Assembly (NCBI GenBank): GCA_022749655.1
Contig: CP094243.1
Location: forward strand, 1,550,001-1,614,000
Length of the DNA stretch: 64,000 nt
Reading direction: 5' to 3'
Origin: Xanthomonas phaseoli pv. phaseoli
GTDB lineage: Bacteria; Pseudomonadota; Gammaproteobacteria; Xanthomonadales; Xanthomonadaceae
The position numbers were made by a program, and so were the translations under genes. The notes beneath the pieces were generated by a model. It did no database searches. It was not told the DNA's origin and saw nothing but the letters and a program-made list of their open reading frames with translations. Below, one piece after another: positions 56,331-64,000 of the stretch (within the stretch, counting starts at the first letter, position 1; each line of letters starts with the position of its first letter).

Positions 56331-56426
56331 GTGTCCTCGCCGCTTGCGGAACCGTGGGCGGCATGGATGCCGCCATCGAGCCCCCATGGATGGGTTCACG
56401 GCGTGTCCCGCAAGCGGCGAGGGCAC
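56331..56426 (+). repeat. Palindromic core element, copy F
   Basis: The arms GTGTCCTCGCCGCTTGCGG and (complement) GTGCCCTCGCCGCTTGCGG enclose the plus-strand core GGCATGGATGCCGCCATCGA, then CATGGATGGGTTCACGGCG. It shares its core with copies A-D some 35 kb away. The 55987-56569 gap is otherwise empty of recognisable genes. Confidence 0.78.
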
Positions 56427-56569
56427 CTAGCGCTCGGCTAGCCAAGCGTTCACCCTGAAAATTCAGCAGCCTCAAGACGGCGCCAGCACGTCACCATCGA
56501 GACAGGGTTCAACGGCCGTTACTGACATCCCACACCGACACGACGCGCGATCGCCTGTTGCCCGCTCGA

Positions 56570-58651
56570 TCAACGGCGCCGTTGTGGCGGATCTGATACG
56601 GCAGGCTTGGACGCAGTGGTTTCCGTCTGCGGTGCAGCTTTGTCCTCGCCACGCACCGCGCTGCTCGAGGTGCTGTCGATCAGGATTACCGGCACCTGCG
56701 AGCGACGACGCCGTTCCATGCGATGGGGCAGCGGGCCGAGCGCCTCGCGCAACGCGCTCAATGCAGGATCGACGCCGCGCAGCGGGTACCACAGCCCGAT
56801 CAGGCTGAAATGGCGGCTGTAGTGCAAGGTCTGGGTGCTGCCCACCCACAGCGGTTGTGCATCCGGCTGCAGGTGTGCGGCCGCCGGCCACAGGCGCAGC
56901 ACATGCACGTGGCCGGGCGCGGCGTGGCGCACCATCAACAGGGCTTCGACCTGGGTATCCAGCGTGGCCGGGAGAATCGGTACTTCGTCCGGGCGGCCGC
57001 TGACATCGAGCAAGTGCAGCGCCTGTTCCCAGCCAGCCTGCGGCTGGACCCGCCAGCCGCGCGCCTGAAGCTGGCGCTGCAGCGGGGCGAGCGGGCCGGC
57101 CAATTGGACGTCCAGCGGCCAACGCTGATCGTCGTCGAATTCGTTGCGGCGTGCCGGCAGCAGACGCCATTGGTCTTCCCACCACGCGTTTGCGGGCAAC
57201 TCCATCAATGCCGGCGGCGGTGGTTCGAACTTGGCCAGCTTGATGTCGAGGTTGCGCGGCGCAAAATAAATTGCGCAGCTCACGAACACCCCGTAGAAGA
57301 TCCACGACACCGGCTTGACCCAGAACGCACGCGTGGCGCGGCGGCGGTAGGCAATGCCCAGCACCAGCAGCCAGAAGATGCCGAACAACATGCCGCCGAC
57401 GACGTCGCTGAGCCAGTGCGCACCGAGGTACAAACGTGCAAAACCGATCAGCGAGACGATGGCGCCGCTGACCAGATACGGCCACACGCGGCGGCGGCCA
57501 GGCAACTCGCGCGCGATCAACAGCGCGAAAAAGCCGAAGGCGATCGTGGCCATGGTGACCGCAACCGACGGAAAGCCGAAACCGCTGCTGGCCGCAGGCG
57601 GGCGCACTACCTGGACGGTGGCGCCAAGCAGCTGCGTGAGCGCCAGGCCGAAGGCCAGCGCGATCACCCAATGGGCCACGGCCATCCAGCGACGGCGCCA
57701 AGCCAGATAGCCCATCGCGGCGGCAATGGCCGGCAACAGCACCTGCCAGTCGCCCAACGAGGCCAGCGCCACCATCGGGTAGTCGGCCAAGGGGTTGCGC
57801 AGCGCCAGCATCAGGTCGTGCACGGCTAGGTCCACGCGCAGCGGCTCGCCATGCGCCAGCACCACCATCAGCAGCACAAACCAGCCCCAGCCGAGCAGCA
57901 AGAGCATCAAGGCCATCATGGCCAGCGGCACCGATTCGCGACGGCGCGGGTCGAAGACGCCGACCGACCAATTCCCCAGGACCGGATGCCGGTGCGACCA
58001 CTCCAGCAGGCGCGCCAGCAAGGCATCCAGGTGACCGGCCGACCAGCGGTAGGAATACAGCACCACCGCCCAGGCAAGCCCGATCACCGCCGCCAGCAAT
58101 GCAACCACCACAAATAGCCGCCCGGCCACCGCGGCCACTGCGTCGTAGGCCGTGCCCAGCACCCAGCCGGGCACCAGGAACAACAACGCCCACGACACGC
58201 AGGCCAGGCCGCTGGCGACCAGATACCGTTTGAAGGGCATGTGCGACATGCCGGCAATCGCCGGCACGAACGGGCGCACTGCACCCACGTAGCGCGCAAT
58301 CAGGATGCTCTTGAAGGCATTGCGGCGGAACAGCAGCTCGCCGCGCTCCAGCAATTGCGGGTAACGCCGGAATGGCCAGTAGGTGTGCAACTGATGGCCC
58401 CAGCGATGGCCGACCCAGAAGCTCAACGCATCGCCAACGAAGGCGCCCAGGGTGGCGCATACCACCGCATAGGGGCCGTTGATCTGCCCGAGCCCGATGA
58501 GCACGCCAATGGCGAACAGCAACGGCAACGCGGGCACGATGGCGCCCAGCACGATCACCGCATCACAAAATGCGATGCCAAAGATCACCACGCCAGCCAA
58601 GGTGGGGTGGTGTCCGATCCACTCCAGCGTGGCGTCGATCCATGAGTTCAT
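56570..58651 (-). CDS. DedA-family / PAP2-like / LssY-C fusion membrane protein
   Basis: 693 residues in three parts. Residues 1-200 are a DedA (SNARE-assoc) domain, with FGIAFCDAVIVLGAIVPALPLLFA, GAFVGDALSFWVGHRWG and ARYVGAVRPFVPAIAGM, now linked to lipid scrambling. Residues about 230-470 are a PAP2-like six-helix domain. Residues about 490-640 are a soluble LssY C-terminal domain (VQPQAGWEQALHLLDVSGRP). In the PAP2 part the Lys of motif 1 is absent (GATVQVVRP), and motif 2 lacks the His (FPSVAVT in place of PSGH). ARLYLGAHWLSD keeps Arg, His and Asp of motif 3. Phosphatase activity is therefore uncertain. Undecaprenyl-phosphate or lipid transport are possible roles. Confidence 0.85.
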   Translation of the reverse strand: MNSWIDATLEWIGHHPTLAGVVIFGIAFCDAVIVLGAIVPALPLLFAIGVLIGLGQINGPYAVVCATLGAFVGDALSFWVGHRWGHQLHTYWPFRRYPQLLERGELLFRRNAFKSILIARYVGAVRPFVPAIAGMSHMPFKRYLVASGLACVSWALLFLVPGWVLGTAYDAVAAVAGRLFVVVALLAAVIGLAWAVVLYSYRWSAGHLDALLARLLEWSHRHPVLGNWSVGVFDPRRRESVPLAMMALMLLLLGWGWFVLLMVVLAHGEPLRVDLAVHDLMLALRNPLADYPMVALASLGDWQVLLPAIAAAMGYLAWRRRWMAVAHWVIALAFGLALTQLLGATVQVVRPPAASSGFGFPSVAVTMATIAFGFFALLIARELPGRRRVWPYLVSGAIVSLIGFARLYLGAHWLSDVVGGMLFGIFWLLVLGIAYRRRATRAFWVKPVSWIFYGVFVSCAIYFAPRNLDIKLAKFEPPPPALMELPANAWWEDQWRLLPARRNEFDDDQRWPLDVQLAGPLAPLQRQLQARGWRVQPQAGWEQALHLLDVSGRPDEVPILPATLDTQVEALLMVRHAAPGHVHVLRLWPAAAHLQPDAQPLWVGSTQTLHYSRHFSLIGLWYPLRGVDPALSALREALGPLPHRMERRRRSQVPVILIDSTSSSAVRGEDKAAPQTETTASKPAVSDPPQRRR

Positions 58652-58801
58652 CCCTGAATTATAGGTGGGCGCGGCGGTGCCTGACCTGCATCGTCCTCAC
58701 ATCGGGGATCGGCTTCACCTGAGGTTGCAGCCCTGCAGCTGCCGCACGCGCGCATGCCATAGATGCGCGCGGCGAGACAGACCTGCCGCCTACAATGGGG
58801 G

Positions 58802-59461
58802 ATGACTCACGACCCTGCAGCCAACCTGCCACTGAAGTCCGATACGTTCGGGCGCATCCTGCTGGTCCGCGATGGCGAACGCATGTTCGTGCGTCGCGAC
58901 CTGAGCGTGGCGCCGTGGCTGTTGCGTGGCGTGGCCTGGTGGCTGGCACGCCGCGAAGCGCTGGCCTTGCGCCAGCTGGATGGCGTGCCGCGCACACCGC
59001 GGCTGCTGCACTGGGACGGGCGGCACCTGGACCGCAGTTATCTGGACGGCGCTGCGATGTACCAGCGCCCGCCGCGCGGCGATCTGGCCTACTTCCGCAG
59101 CGCACGCAGGCTGTTGCAGCAACTGCATCGCCGCGGCGTGGCCCACAACGATCTGGCCAAGGAAGCCAACTGGCTGGTGCAGGAGGACGGCAGCCCGGCG
59201 GTGATCGATTTCCAGCTGGCGGTGCGCGGCAACCCACGCGCGCGCTGGATGCGTCTGCTTGCCCGCGAGGATCTGCGCCACCTGCTCAAACACAAGCGCA
59301 TGTACTGCCCGGCCGCGCTGACCCCGGTGGAACGCCGCGTGCTCAAGCGCACCTCCTGGGTCCGCGAGCTGTGGTTCGCTACCGGCAAACCGGTCTACCG
59401 CTTCGTGACCCGCCGCGTGCTGCACTGGGAAGACAATGAAGGGCAGGGACCGAAGCCCTGA
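58802..59461 (+). CDS. Small RIO/Kdo-kinase-like protein kinase
   Basis: A 219-residue minimal kinase-fold protein. The catalytic loop is HRRGVAHNDLAKEANWLV (HxDx4N with an Asn replacing the usual Arg), and the metal loop is VIDFQLAV (DFQ in place of DFG). There is no obvious glycine-rich loop beyond FGRILLVRDGERMFVRR, where the Lys position reads Arg. The family is usually labelled serine/threonine kinase by homology, but small-molecule or sugar kinase activity (as in KdkA/WaaP) is as likely. It is followed by a hairpin repeat and an SDR gene. Confidence 0.65.
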   Translation: MTHDPAANLPLKSDTFGRILLVRDGERMFVRRDLSVAPWLLRGVAWWLARREALALRQLDGVPRTPRLLHWDGRHLDRSYLDGAAMYQRPPRGDLAYFRSARRLLQQLHRRGVAHNDLAKEANWLVQEDGSPAVIDFQLAVRGNPRARWMRLLAREDLRHLLKHKRMYCPAALTPVERRVLKRTSWVRELWFATGKPVYRFVTRRVLHWEDNEGQGPKP

Positions 59462-59467
59462 GGGGCC

Positions 59468-59586
59468 GGGATTGGGTATTCGGGATTTGGGATTCGCAAG
59501 AGCGGATTGCTTGAGCGGTGGGTTGGTTGGTGTTAGCAATGAAGGAATAAGCTCTTGCGAATCTCCAATCCCGACTCCCTAATCCC
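59468..59586. repeat. Inverted repeat element before the SDR gene
   Basis: The left arm GGGATTGGGTATTCGGGATT, running to GATTCGCAAGAGC, and the right arm GCTCTTGCGAATCTCCAATC, running to CTAATCCC, are about 36-bp imperfect complements. The right arm ends exactly at the ATG of the SDR gene, so it occupies the ribosome-binding region. It is related to the element at 18755-18838. Confidence 0.8.
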
Positions 59587-60402
59587 ATGACGTTATCGGG
59601 CAAAACCCTGTTCATCACCGGTGCCTCGCGCGGAATCGGCTTGGCGATTGCGTTGCGGGCGGCGCGCGATGGGGCCAATGTGGCGATTGCGGCCAAGTCG
59701 GCGGTGGCCAACCCCAAGTTGCCCGGCACCATCCATAGCGTGGCCGCAGCGGTGACTGCGGCCGGTGGGCAGGCGCTGGCACTCAAGTGCGACATCCGCG
59801 ACGAAGTGCAGGTGCGTGCGGCAGTGGCGGCAACGGTCGATGCGTTCGGCGGGATCGACATCCTGGTCAACAACGCCAGTGCGATCTGGTTGCGCGGCGC
59901 GCTGGACACGCCGATGAAGCGCTTCGATTTGATGCAGCAGGTCAACGCGCGTGGCAGTTTTCTATGCGCGCAGGCGTGCCTGCCGCATCTGTTGCAGGCG
60001 GCCAATCCGCACATTCTCACCTTGGCGCCGCCGCCGTCGTTGAACCCGGCGTGGTGGGGCGCGCATACCGGCTACACGCTGGCCAAGATGGGCATGAGTC
60101 TGGTCACCCTGGGGCTGGCGGCAGAATTCGGCCCGCAAGGCGTGGCGATCAATGCGTTGTGGCCGCGCACCGTGATCGCCACCGACGCGATCAACATGAT
60201 TCCGGGTGTGGACGCAGCGGCCTGCCGCCGGCCGCAGATCATGGCCGACGCCGCGCATGCGGTGCTGACGCGCGCTGCGGCCGGGTTTCATGGGCACTTC
60301 CTGATTGATGACGAGGTGCTCGCGCAGGCCGGCATCACCGACTTGCGCGGCTACGCGATGGATCCATCGCGTGCGCTGTTGCCGGATCTGTTTCTGGACT
60401 GA
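59587..60402 (+). CDS. Short-chain dehydrogenase/reductase (HSDL2-like)
   Basis: A 271-residue SDR oxidoreductase. The cofactor motif is TLFITGASRGIGLAIALRAARDG (TGxxxGIG). IDILVNNASAIWL gives the NNAS loop, and the catalytic pair is in HTGYTLAKMGMSL (YxxxK). HSDL2-like features are KSAVANPKLPGTIHSVAAAV and NALWPRTVIATDA. The substrate is unknown. Because the start codon abuts a hairpin repeat, there is no clear ribosome site. The next in-frame starts would cut into the Rossmann fold, so 59587 is retained. Confidence 0.88.
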   Translation: MTLSGKTLFITGASRGIGLAIALRAARDGANVAIAAKSAVANPKLPGTIHSVAAAVTAAGGQALALKCDIRDEVQVRAAVAATVDAFGGIDILVNNASAIWLRGALDTPMKRFDLMQQVNARGSFLCAQACLPHLLQAANPHILTLAPPPSLNPAWWGAHTGYTLAKMGMSLVTLGLAAEFGPQGVAINALWPRTVIATDAINMIPGVDAAACRRPQIMADAAHAVLTRAAAGFHGHFLIDDEVLAQAGITDLRGYAMDPSRALLPDLFLD

Positions 60403-60535
60403 GACACACAGGGCGCGCAGTGGTCGTGGGCGTGGACGGCAGGCTGGAGCCGCGATGTAGGAGCCGCACACGCCCTACCGAGCAACGGCCGCGTCCGCCC
60501 GACGGCGGCGCCGTGGTGTTGGCTGCTCCAGCGCC

Positions 60536-61416
60536 TCAGCCGTTGCCAAGCTCCGGCAATGGCTCGGCACATTGCCGGCAATAGCGTGCGTCGGCTGCGT
60601 GGCCTTCCAGCCCGCAGCGGGCGCAGTTGCGCGCGTCGCGTTTGCCGGTATGGCCTCCTTCGCGCAACGAGCTGGCCAGTTCGGCGGTATAGATGCCGGT
60701 GGGCACGGCGATGATGCTGTAGCCGATCAGGATCAGGGCCGAGGTGACGAACCGGCCTAGCGTGGTCTGCGGCACCAGATCGCCGAAGCCCACCGTGGCC
60801 ATGGTGACGATGGCCCAGTACATGCTGGTGGGGATGCTGGTAAAGCCGTGCTGCGGGCCTTCGATGATGTACATCGTGGCGCCGGCGATCACGGTGATGG
60901 TGAGCACGGTGAACAGGAACACCAACACCTTGCGACGGCTACGCCATAGCGCATCCAGCAATTGCCCGCTTTCTTCGATGTAGCGGGTGAGCTTGAGAAT
61001 GCGGAACAGCCGCAGGATGCGCAGCACGCGCACCACCAGCAGCGTCTGCGCGCCGGGTACGAAGAACGACAGATAGCTGGGCAGGATGGACAGCAGATCG
61101 ATCACGCCCCACACGCTCAGTGCGTAATGCAGCGGGCGCCGCACCACGGCCAGACGCAACGCGTATTCGATGGTGAAGATCACCGTGAACGCCCATTCCA
61201 GCGGTACCAGCCAGTCCGCGGCATGCGAATGGATGCGCGGCACGCTGTCGATCATGATCACCACCACGCTCGCGAGGATCGCGACCACCAGCATCAGGTC
61301 GAAATTGCGCGAGGGGCGGGTGTCGTGGCGGTAGATGATGTCGAACCACTGCCGGCGCCAGCCATCATCGGTGGCGGCAGTGAGTTGCGGATCGGAGAAA
61401 GGGCGAATGCGCCCAT
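60536..61416 (-). CDS. Voltage-gated potassium channel family ion transporter
   Basis: A Kv-like single-domain channel with six TM helices. S1 is MLVVAILASVVVIMIDSV, S4 is rich in Arg (LLVVRVLRILRLFRILKLTRYI), and the pore is MYWAIVTMATVGFGDLVPQTT with the TVGFGD filter. The C-terminal tail is a four-Cys zinc ribbon (CARCGLEGHAADARYCRQC). The open frame extends far upstream over argD without a proper start. The ATG at 61416 is in another frame and joins if one base is missing just after it (MGGIRPFSDPQL). A rare ATT at 61408 is the alternative. Length is about 293 residues. It is divergent from argD. Confidence 0.8.
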
Positions 61417-61480
61417 TGTGCCGCAGGCCGGCGAATGCGCGAGAATGCCGCTTCTCCCTCCGCTTCTGCGACCCATCCTC

Positions 61481-62707
61481 ATGAGCACCGCTGCCGATTC
61501 GCCCCTGTCCCTCGCGCATTACTACCTGCCGGTGTATCGCCCGCGCCAGGTGGTGCTGGAGCGCGGCCAGGGCAGCCGCGTGTGGGACGATGCCGGGCGC
61601 GAATATCTGGATCTGTCGTCGGGCATTGCGGTGAGCGGGCTCGGCCATAACGATCCGGACCTGGTGGCTGCGCTCACCGAGCAGGCCGGCAAGCTGTGGC
61701 ACACCAGTAACGTGTTTTTCAGCGCGCCGCCGCTGAAACTGGCCGAGGAACTGGTGAACGCCTCGCGCTTCGCGCACAAGGTGTTCCTGTGCAATTCCGG
61801 CACCGAGGCCAACGAGGCGGCGATCAAGCTGGTGCGCAAGTGGGCCAGCAGCCAGGGCCGTCCGGCCGACAAGCGCGTCATCGTCACCTTCCGCGGCAGT
61901 TTCCATGGCCGCACGCTGGCATCGGTCACCGCCACTGCGCAGCCCAAGTACCAGGAAGGCTACGAACCGCTGCCGGGTGGATTTCGCTATGTGGATTTCA
62001 ACGACGTCGCGGCGCTGGAAGCGGCGATGGCCGGCGGCGATGTGGCTGCGGTGATGGTCGAGCCGATCCAGGGCGAGGGCGGGGTGATGCCGGCCGCGCC
62101 GGGCTTCCTGAGCCGGGTGCGCGCGCTGTGCGATCAGCACGATGCGCTGCTGGTGCTGGACGAAATTCAATGCGGCATGGGCCGCACCGGCACGCTGTTC
62201 GCGCATTGGCAGGAACAGGTGACGCCGGACATCGTGACGCTGGCCAAGGCGCTCGGCGGCGGTTTCCCGATCGGCGCGATGCTGGCCGGGCCCAAGGTGG
62301 CCGAAACCATGCAGTTCGGCGCGCACGGCACCACCTTCGGCGGCAATCCGCTGGCCGCGGCGGTGGCGCGCGTGGCGCTGCGCAAGCTGGCTTCGCCGCA
62401 GATCGCCGAGAACGTGGTGCGGCAATCGGCGGCATTGCGCGCCGGGCTGGAAGCGCTCAATGCCGAGTTCGGCCTGTTTGCGCAGATTCGTGGGCGTGGC
62501 TTGATGCTGGGCGCGGTACTGGCTCCTGCGCACGCGGGGCAGGCCGGGGCGATCCTCGACCTGGCGGCCACGCATGGTCTGCTGCTGCTGCAGGCCGGCC
62601 CGGATGTACTGCGCTTCGTACCGGCACTGAATCTGACCGATGCCGAACTGGCCGATGGCCTGGCGCGCTTGCGGCTGGCCATTGCCGAGTATGTCGAGAA
62701 GTCCTGA
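61481..62707 (+). CDS. argD: Acetylornithine aminotransferase
   Basis: A PLP class III aminotransferase, 408 residues, converting N-acetylglutamate semialdehyde to N-acetylornithine in arginine synthesis. It may also act as succinyldiaminopimelate aminotransferase. Markers are VWDDAGREYLDLSSGIAVSGLGH, FLCNSGTEANEAAIKLVRKW (PLP phosphate), the VEPIQGEGGVMPA block, LDEIQCGMGRTG and the Schiff-base lysine in VTLAKALGGGFPIGAML. In Xanthomonas, arginine synthesis can use acetylated carbamoyl intermediates. The start MSTAADSPLS has no strong ribosome site. Confidence 0.92.
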   Translation: MSTAADSPLSLAHYYLPVYRPRQVVLERGQGSRVWDDAGREYLDLSSGIAVSGLGHNDPDLVAALTEQAGKLWHTSNVFFSAPPLKLAEELVNASRFAHKVFLCNSGTEANEAAIKLVRKWASSQGRPADKRVIVTFRGSFHGRTLASVTATAQPKYQEGYEPLPGGFRYVDFNDVAALEAAMAGGDVAAVMVEPIQGEGGVMPAAPGFLSRVRALCDQHDALLVLDEIQCGMGRTGTLFAHWQEQVTPDIVTLAKALGGGFPIGAMLAGPKVAETMQFGAHGTTFGGNPLAAAVARVALRKLASPQIAENVVRQSAALRAGLEALNAEFGLFAQIRGRGLMLGAVLAPAHAGQAGAILDLAATHGLLLLQAGPDVLRFVPALNLTDAELADGLARLRLAIAEYVEKS

Positions 62708-62845
62708 CGCCTGGCCATGCTGGCGCGCCCCTGGCCGGCACCGTGCCGGCTGGAAGGGTGTTGGAGATGAGTGGTGTGTGGCATGGAGCGCGCCGACGCA
62801 GTGCCCTTTTTTCATTGCCCGGATGGGATGGCTGTCTTCCGCCGT

Positions 62846-62886
62846 ACCTTCACCCCCAACCCCTCCCCGACGGGAGAGGGGCTTGG
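62846..62886. repeat. Single dispersed copy of the 404-955 palindrome
   Basis: TTCACCCCCAACCCCTCCCC, then GACGGGAGAGGGGCTT, is the reverse complement of the AAAAGCCCCTCTCC...GGTTGGGGTGA motif forming the tandem array near the left end. Confidence 0.75.
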
Positions 62887-62888
62887 TT

Positions 62889-63503
62889 TCATGCAAGTCC
62901 GTACCGCTTCAGCACCCGCCGCAATCCGCGGGCGTCGCGCACGGTGTCGGCATGCAGGCCGGCCGCGCGTGCGCCGCGCACGTTGACGAATAGGTCGTCG
63001 ACAAACAACGTGCCTTCGGCGCGTTGCTCCAGTTGTGCAAGCGCGCGCTGATAGACCGGCACATCCGGTTTGCGGCCGCCCAGTGTGCCGCTGCACAGCA
63101 CGCGGCCCTGCAACAACGGAAAGAGCGATGGCACGATCCGCTCGATCGCTTCTTGCATCAACGGGCCGTTATTGGTGAGCACCGCCACCGCCGTGGTTGT
63201 CGACACCGCCAGCACCTGTGTCACCACCGACGGGTCGGCGCGACAGGCCGCCACGCGCGCATCGATCCAGGTCGCGCGATCGATCGGCTGCCCCAGCCCT
63301 TCGCTCAAACGCGCCAGATACGCCTGCGTGTCGATCGCGCCAGCATCGTAGGCGCGCTCCAGGCCTTGCACGAATAGCACCTCATGCACGTGCTGCGGTG
63401 AGCAACGCGCCGCTGCTGCAAGCGCGGCCAGGCGCCGTGGCCGCGCGTAGTGCGCAAGCACGCCGTCGAAATCCAGCAACAGCAGCGATGGTGCGGGCGA
63501 CAT
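62889..63503 (-). CDS. HAD-superfamily hydrolase
   Basis: 204 residues from the ATG at 63503. The HAD motifs are LLLLDFDGVLAHYARP (nucleophile Asp, DxDG), TTAVAVLTNNGPLM (motif II Thr/Ser), GGRKPDVPVYQRAL (motif III Lys) and TLFVDDLFVNVRGARAAGLHA (motif IV). The helical cap between motifs I and II is of the haloacid-dehalogenase/epoxide-hydrolase N-domain type (subfamily IA). The substrate is unknown. Downstream, a GC palindromic repeat lies at the gene end. Confidence 0.85.
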   Translation of the reverse strand: MSPAPSLLLLDFDGVLAHYARPRRLAALAAAARCSPQHVHEVLFVQGLERAYDAGAIDTQAYLARLSEGLGQPIDRATWIDARVAACRADPSVVTQVLAVSTTTAVAVLTNNGPLMQEAIERIVPSLFPLLQGRVLCSGTLGGRKPDVPVYQRALAQLEQRAEGTLFVDDLFVNVRGARAAGLHADTVRDARGLRRVLKRYGLA

Positions 63504-63601
63504 GTGCGTGCTCGTACGGTGGCTGCGCAGCGTTGTCGATTCGGCGCGGCATGGCAAGCGCGCAAGACCTGCAATGCAGGATCTCCGCGCAGGTAGGTGG
63601 T

Positions 63602-63640
63602 GTCGTTACCTATTCAGAGTTTTGAATTCGGTAGCGACCT
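63602..63640. promoter_or_regulatory. Inverted repeat upstream of the last TonB receptor
   Basis: GTCGTTACCTATTCA and TGAATTCGGTAGCGAC form an imperfect dyad around GAGTTT, with a perfect ATTCA/TGAAT centre, AT-rich against the background. It lies about 150 bp upstream of the receptor start and could be an operator or a hairpin. Confidence 0.45.
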
Positions 63641-63787
63641 ACCCGCCTGCACAGACCCCACCCGCCGCACCGCGATTGCCGAGCAAGCGTGCTGGTTATG
63701 GTCACTGCACGCCGCATCCGCGGTCTCAGCCGGTCTCGGGGAGCGCCCGGTCACTCAGCACGCCACACGTCTCCAGGGGTTGATTGC

Positions 63788-64000
63788 ATGCCAAAGTGCT
63801 TGAACACCGATCAATTGGCGGCCTCGGTCGCCGACATCCTCGCCACCGCCCGCCCGCGCCACGCGCTGGCGTCAATGACCTTGTTGCTGGCCGGTGCGCA
63901 GGCCTTGCCTGCACTGGCGCAAGACGCACGCACGCTCGATGCGGTCAGCGTGGTGGGGACCGGTTCTACGCGCACCACCGCGTCCATCTCGGTGGACGAG
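63788..64000 (+). CDS. TonB-dependent receptor, N-terminal fragment (runs off window)
   Basis: The ATG at 63788 opens a frame to the window edge. About 28 N-terminal residues (MPKCLNTDQLAASVADILAT and so on) precede a hydrophobic signal segment (ASMTLLLAGAQALPALAQ). DARTLDAVSVVGTGSTRTTASISVDE follows, the V-x-G-T-GSR/TRT start of a TonB-dependent receptor plug. The barrel lies outside the window. The gene is too short here to be sure of the substrate class. Confidence 0.75.
   Translation, partial: MPKCLNTDQLAASVADILATARPRHALASMTLLLAGAQALPALAQDARTLDAVSVVGTGSTRTTASISVDE

Noticed and set aside
60536..62896. A 786-codon minus-strand ORF extending the K+ channel over argD
   Set aside because: Only the last 290 codons resemble a protein family. 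The extension is antisense to argD.
63502..63783. Small plus-strand ORF upstream of the last TonB receptor
   Set aside because: Arg- and Ser-rich shadow overlapping the start of the HAD hydrolase gene. No recognisable motif.

Overview
The window is chromosomal DNA of a Xanthomonas species (a gammaproteobacterium of the Lysobacteraceae). This rests on the high GC content, the ilvC-ilvG-ilvM-ilvA-leuA gene order, a PPi-dependent phosphofructokinase next to adk, several TonB-dependent receptors, and many GC-rich palindromic intergenic repeats. The genus is clear; I cannot name the species. No tRNA, rRNA, CRISPR array, prophage or secretion-system cluster was seen.

Layout. 1-4.4 kb: the end of maeB, a five-copy 126-bp tandem repeat, and a GH92 mannosidase gene. 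4.7-9.8 kb: an envelope/LPS block (zinc-finger protein, GT4 glycosyltransferase, O-antigen ligase, LpxL-type acyltransferase, WaaA). 10-16.1 kb: tolC, pcm, a TetR regulator and a beta-propeller diguanylate cyclase. 16.3-28.2 kb: branched-chain amino acid synthesis. A LysR regulator diverges from leuC-leuD-leuB. On the opposite strand lies ilvC-ilvG-ilvM-ilvA-leuA, preceded by a promoter, a leader peptide containing LLVLVLI and an attenuator. The two operons converge on a 1.3-kb block of duplicated palindromic repeats. 28.4-44.4 kb: gamma-glutamyltransferase, a soluble chemotaxis-type transducer, two TonB-dependent receptors, thiC with a TPP riboswitch, and a wHTH/beta-propeller gene cut by an IS256-family element. 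44.8-54.9 kb: an HDOD protein, then soluble pyrophosphatase, membrane H+-pyrophosphatase, PPi-phosphofructokinase, adenylate kinase, a strong antisense-strand small RNA candidate, mpl and a LON-domain protein. 55-64 kb: bestrophin, a DedA-PAP2 fusion, a small kinase, an SDR, a K+ channel, ArgD, a HAD hydrolase and the start of another TonB receptor.

Two matters affect the whole reading. First, about 14 genes carry single-base indels (all but one are deletions), often in short homopolymers and including core genes such as waaA, tolC, hppA and ilvG. This looks more like sequence error than gene decay. I therefore annotate these genes across the shift and give the repair position. Second, the most interesting non-coding signals are the complete ilv attenuator, a roughly 135-nt structured RNA between adk and mpl, and a family of about 100-bp palindromes with a constant core and variable arms.
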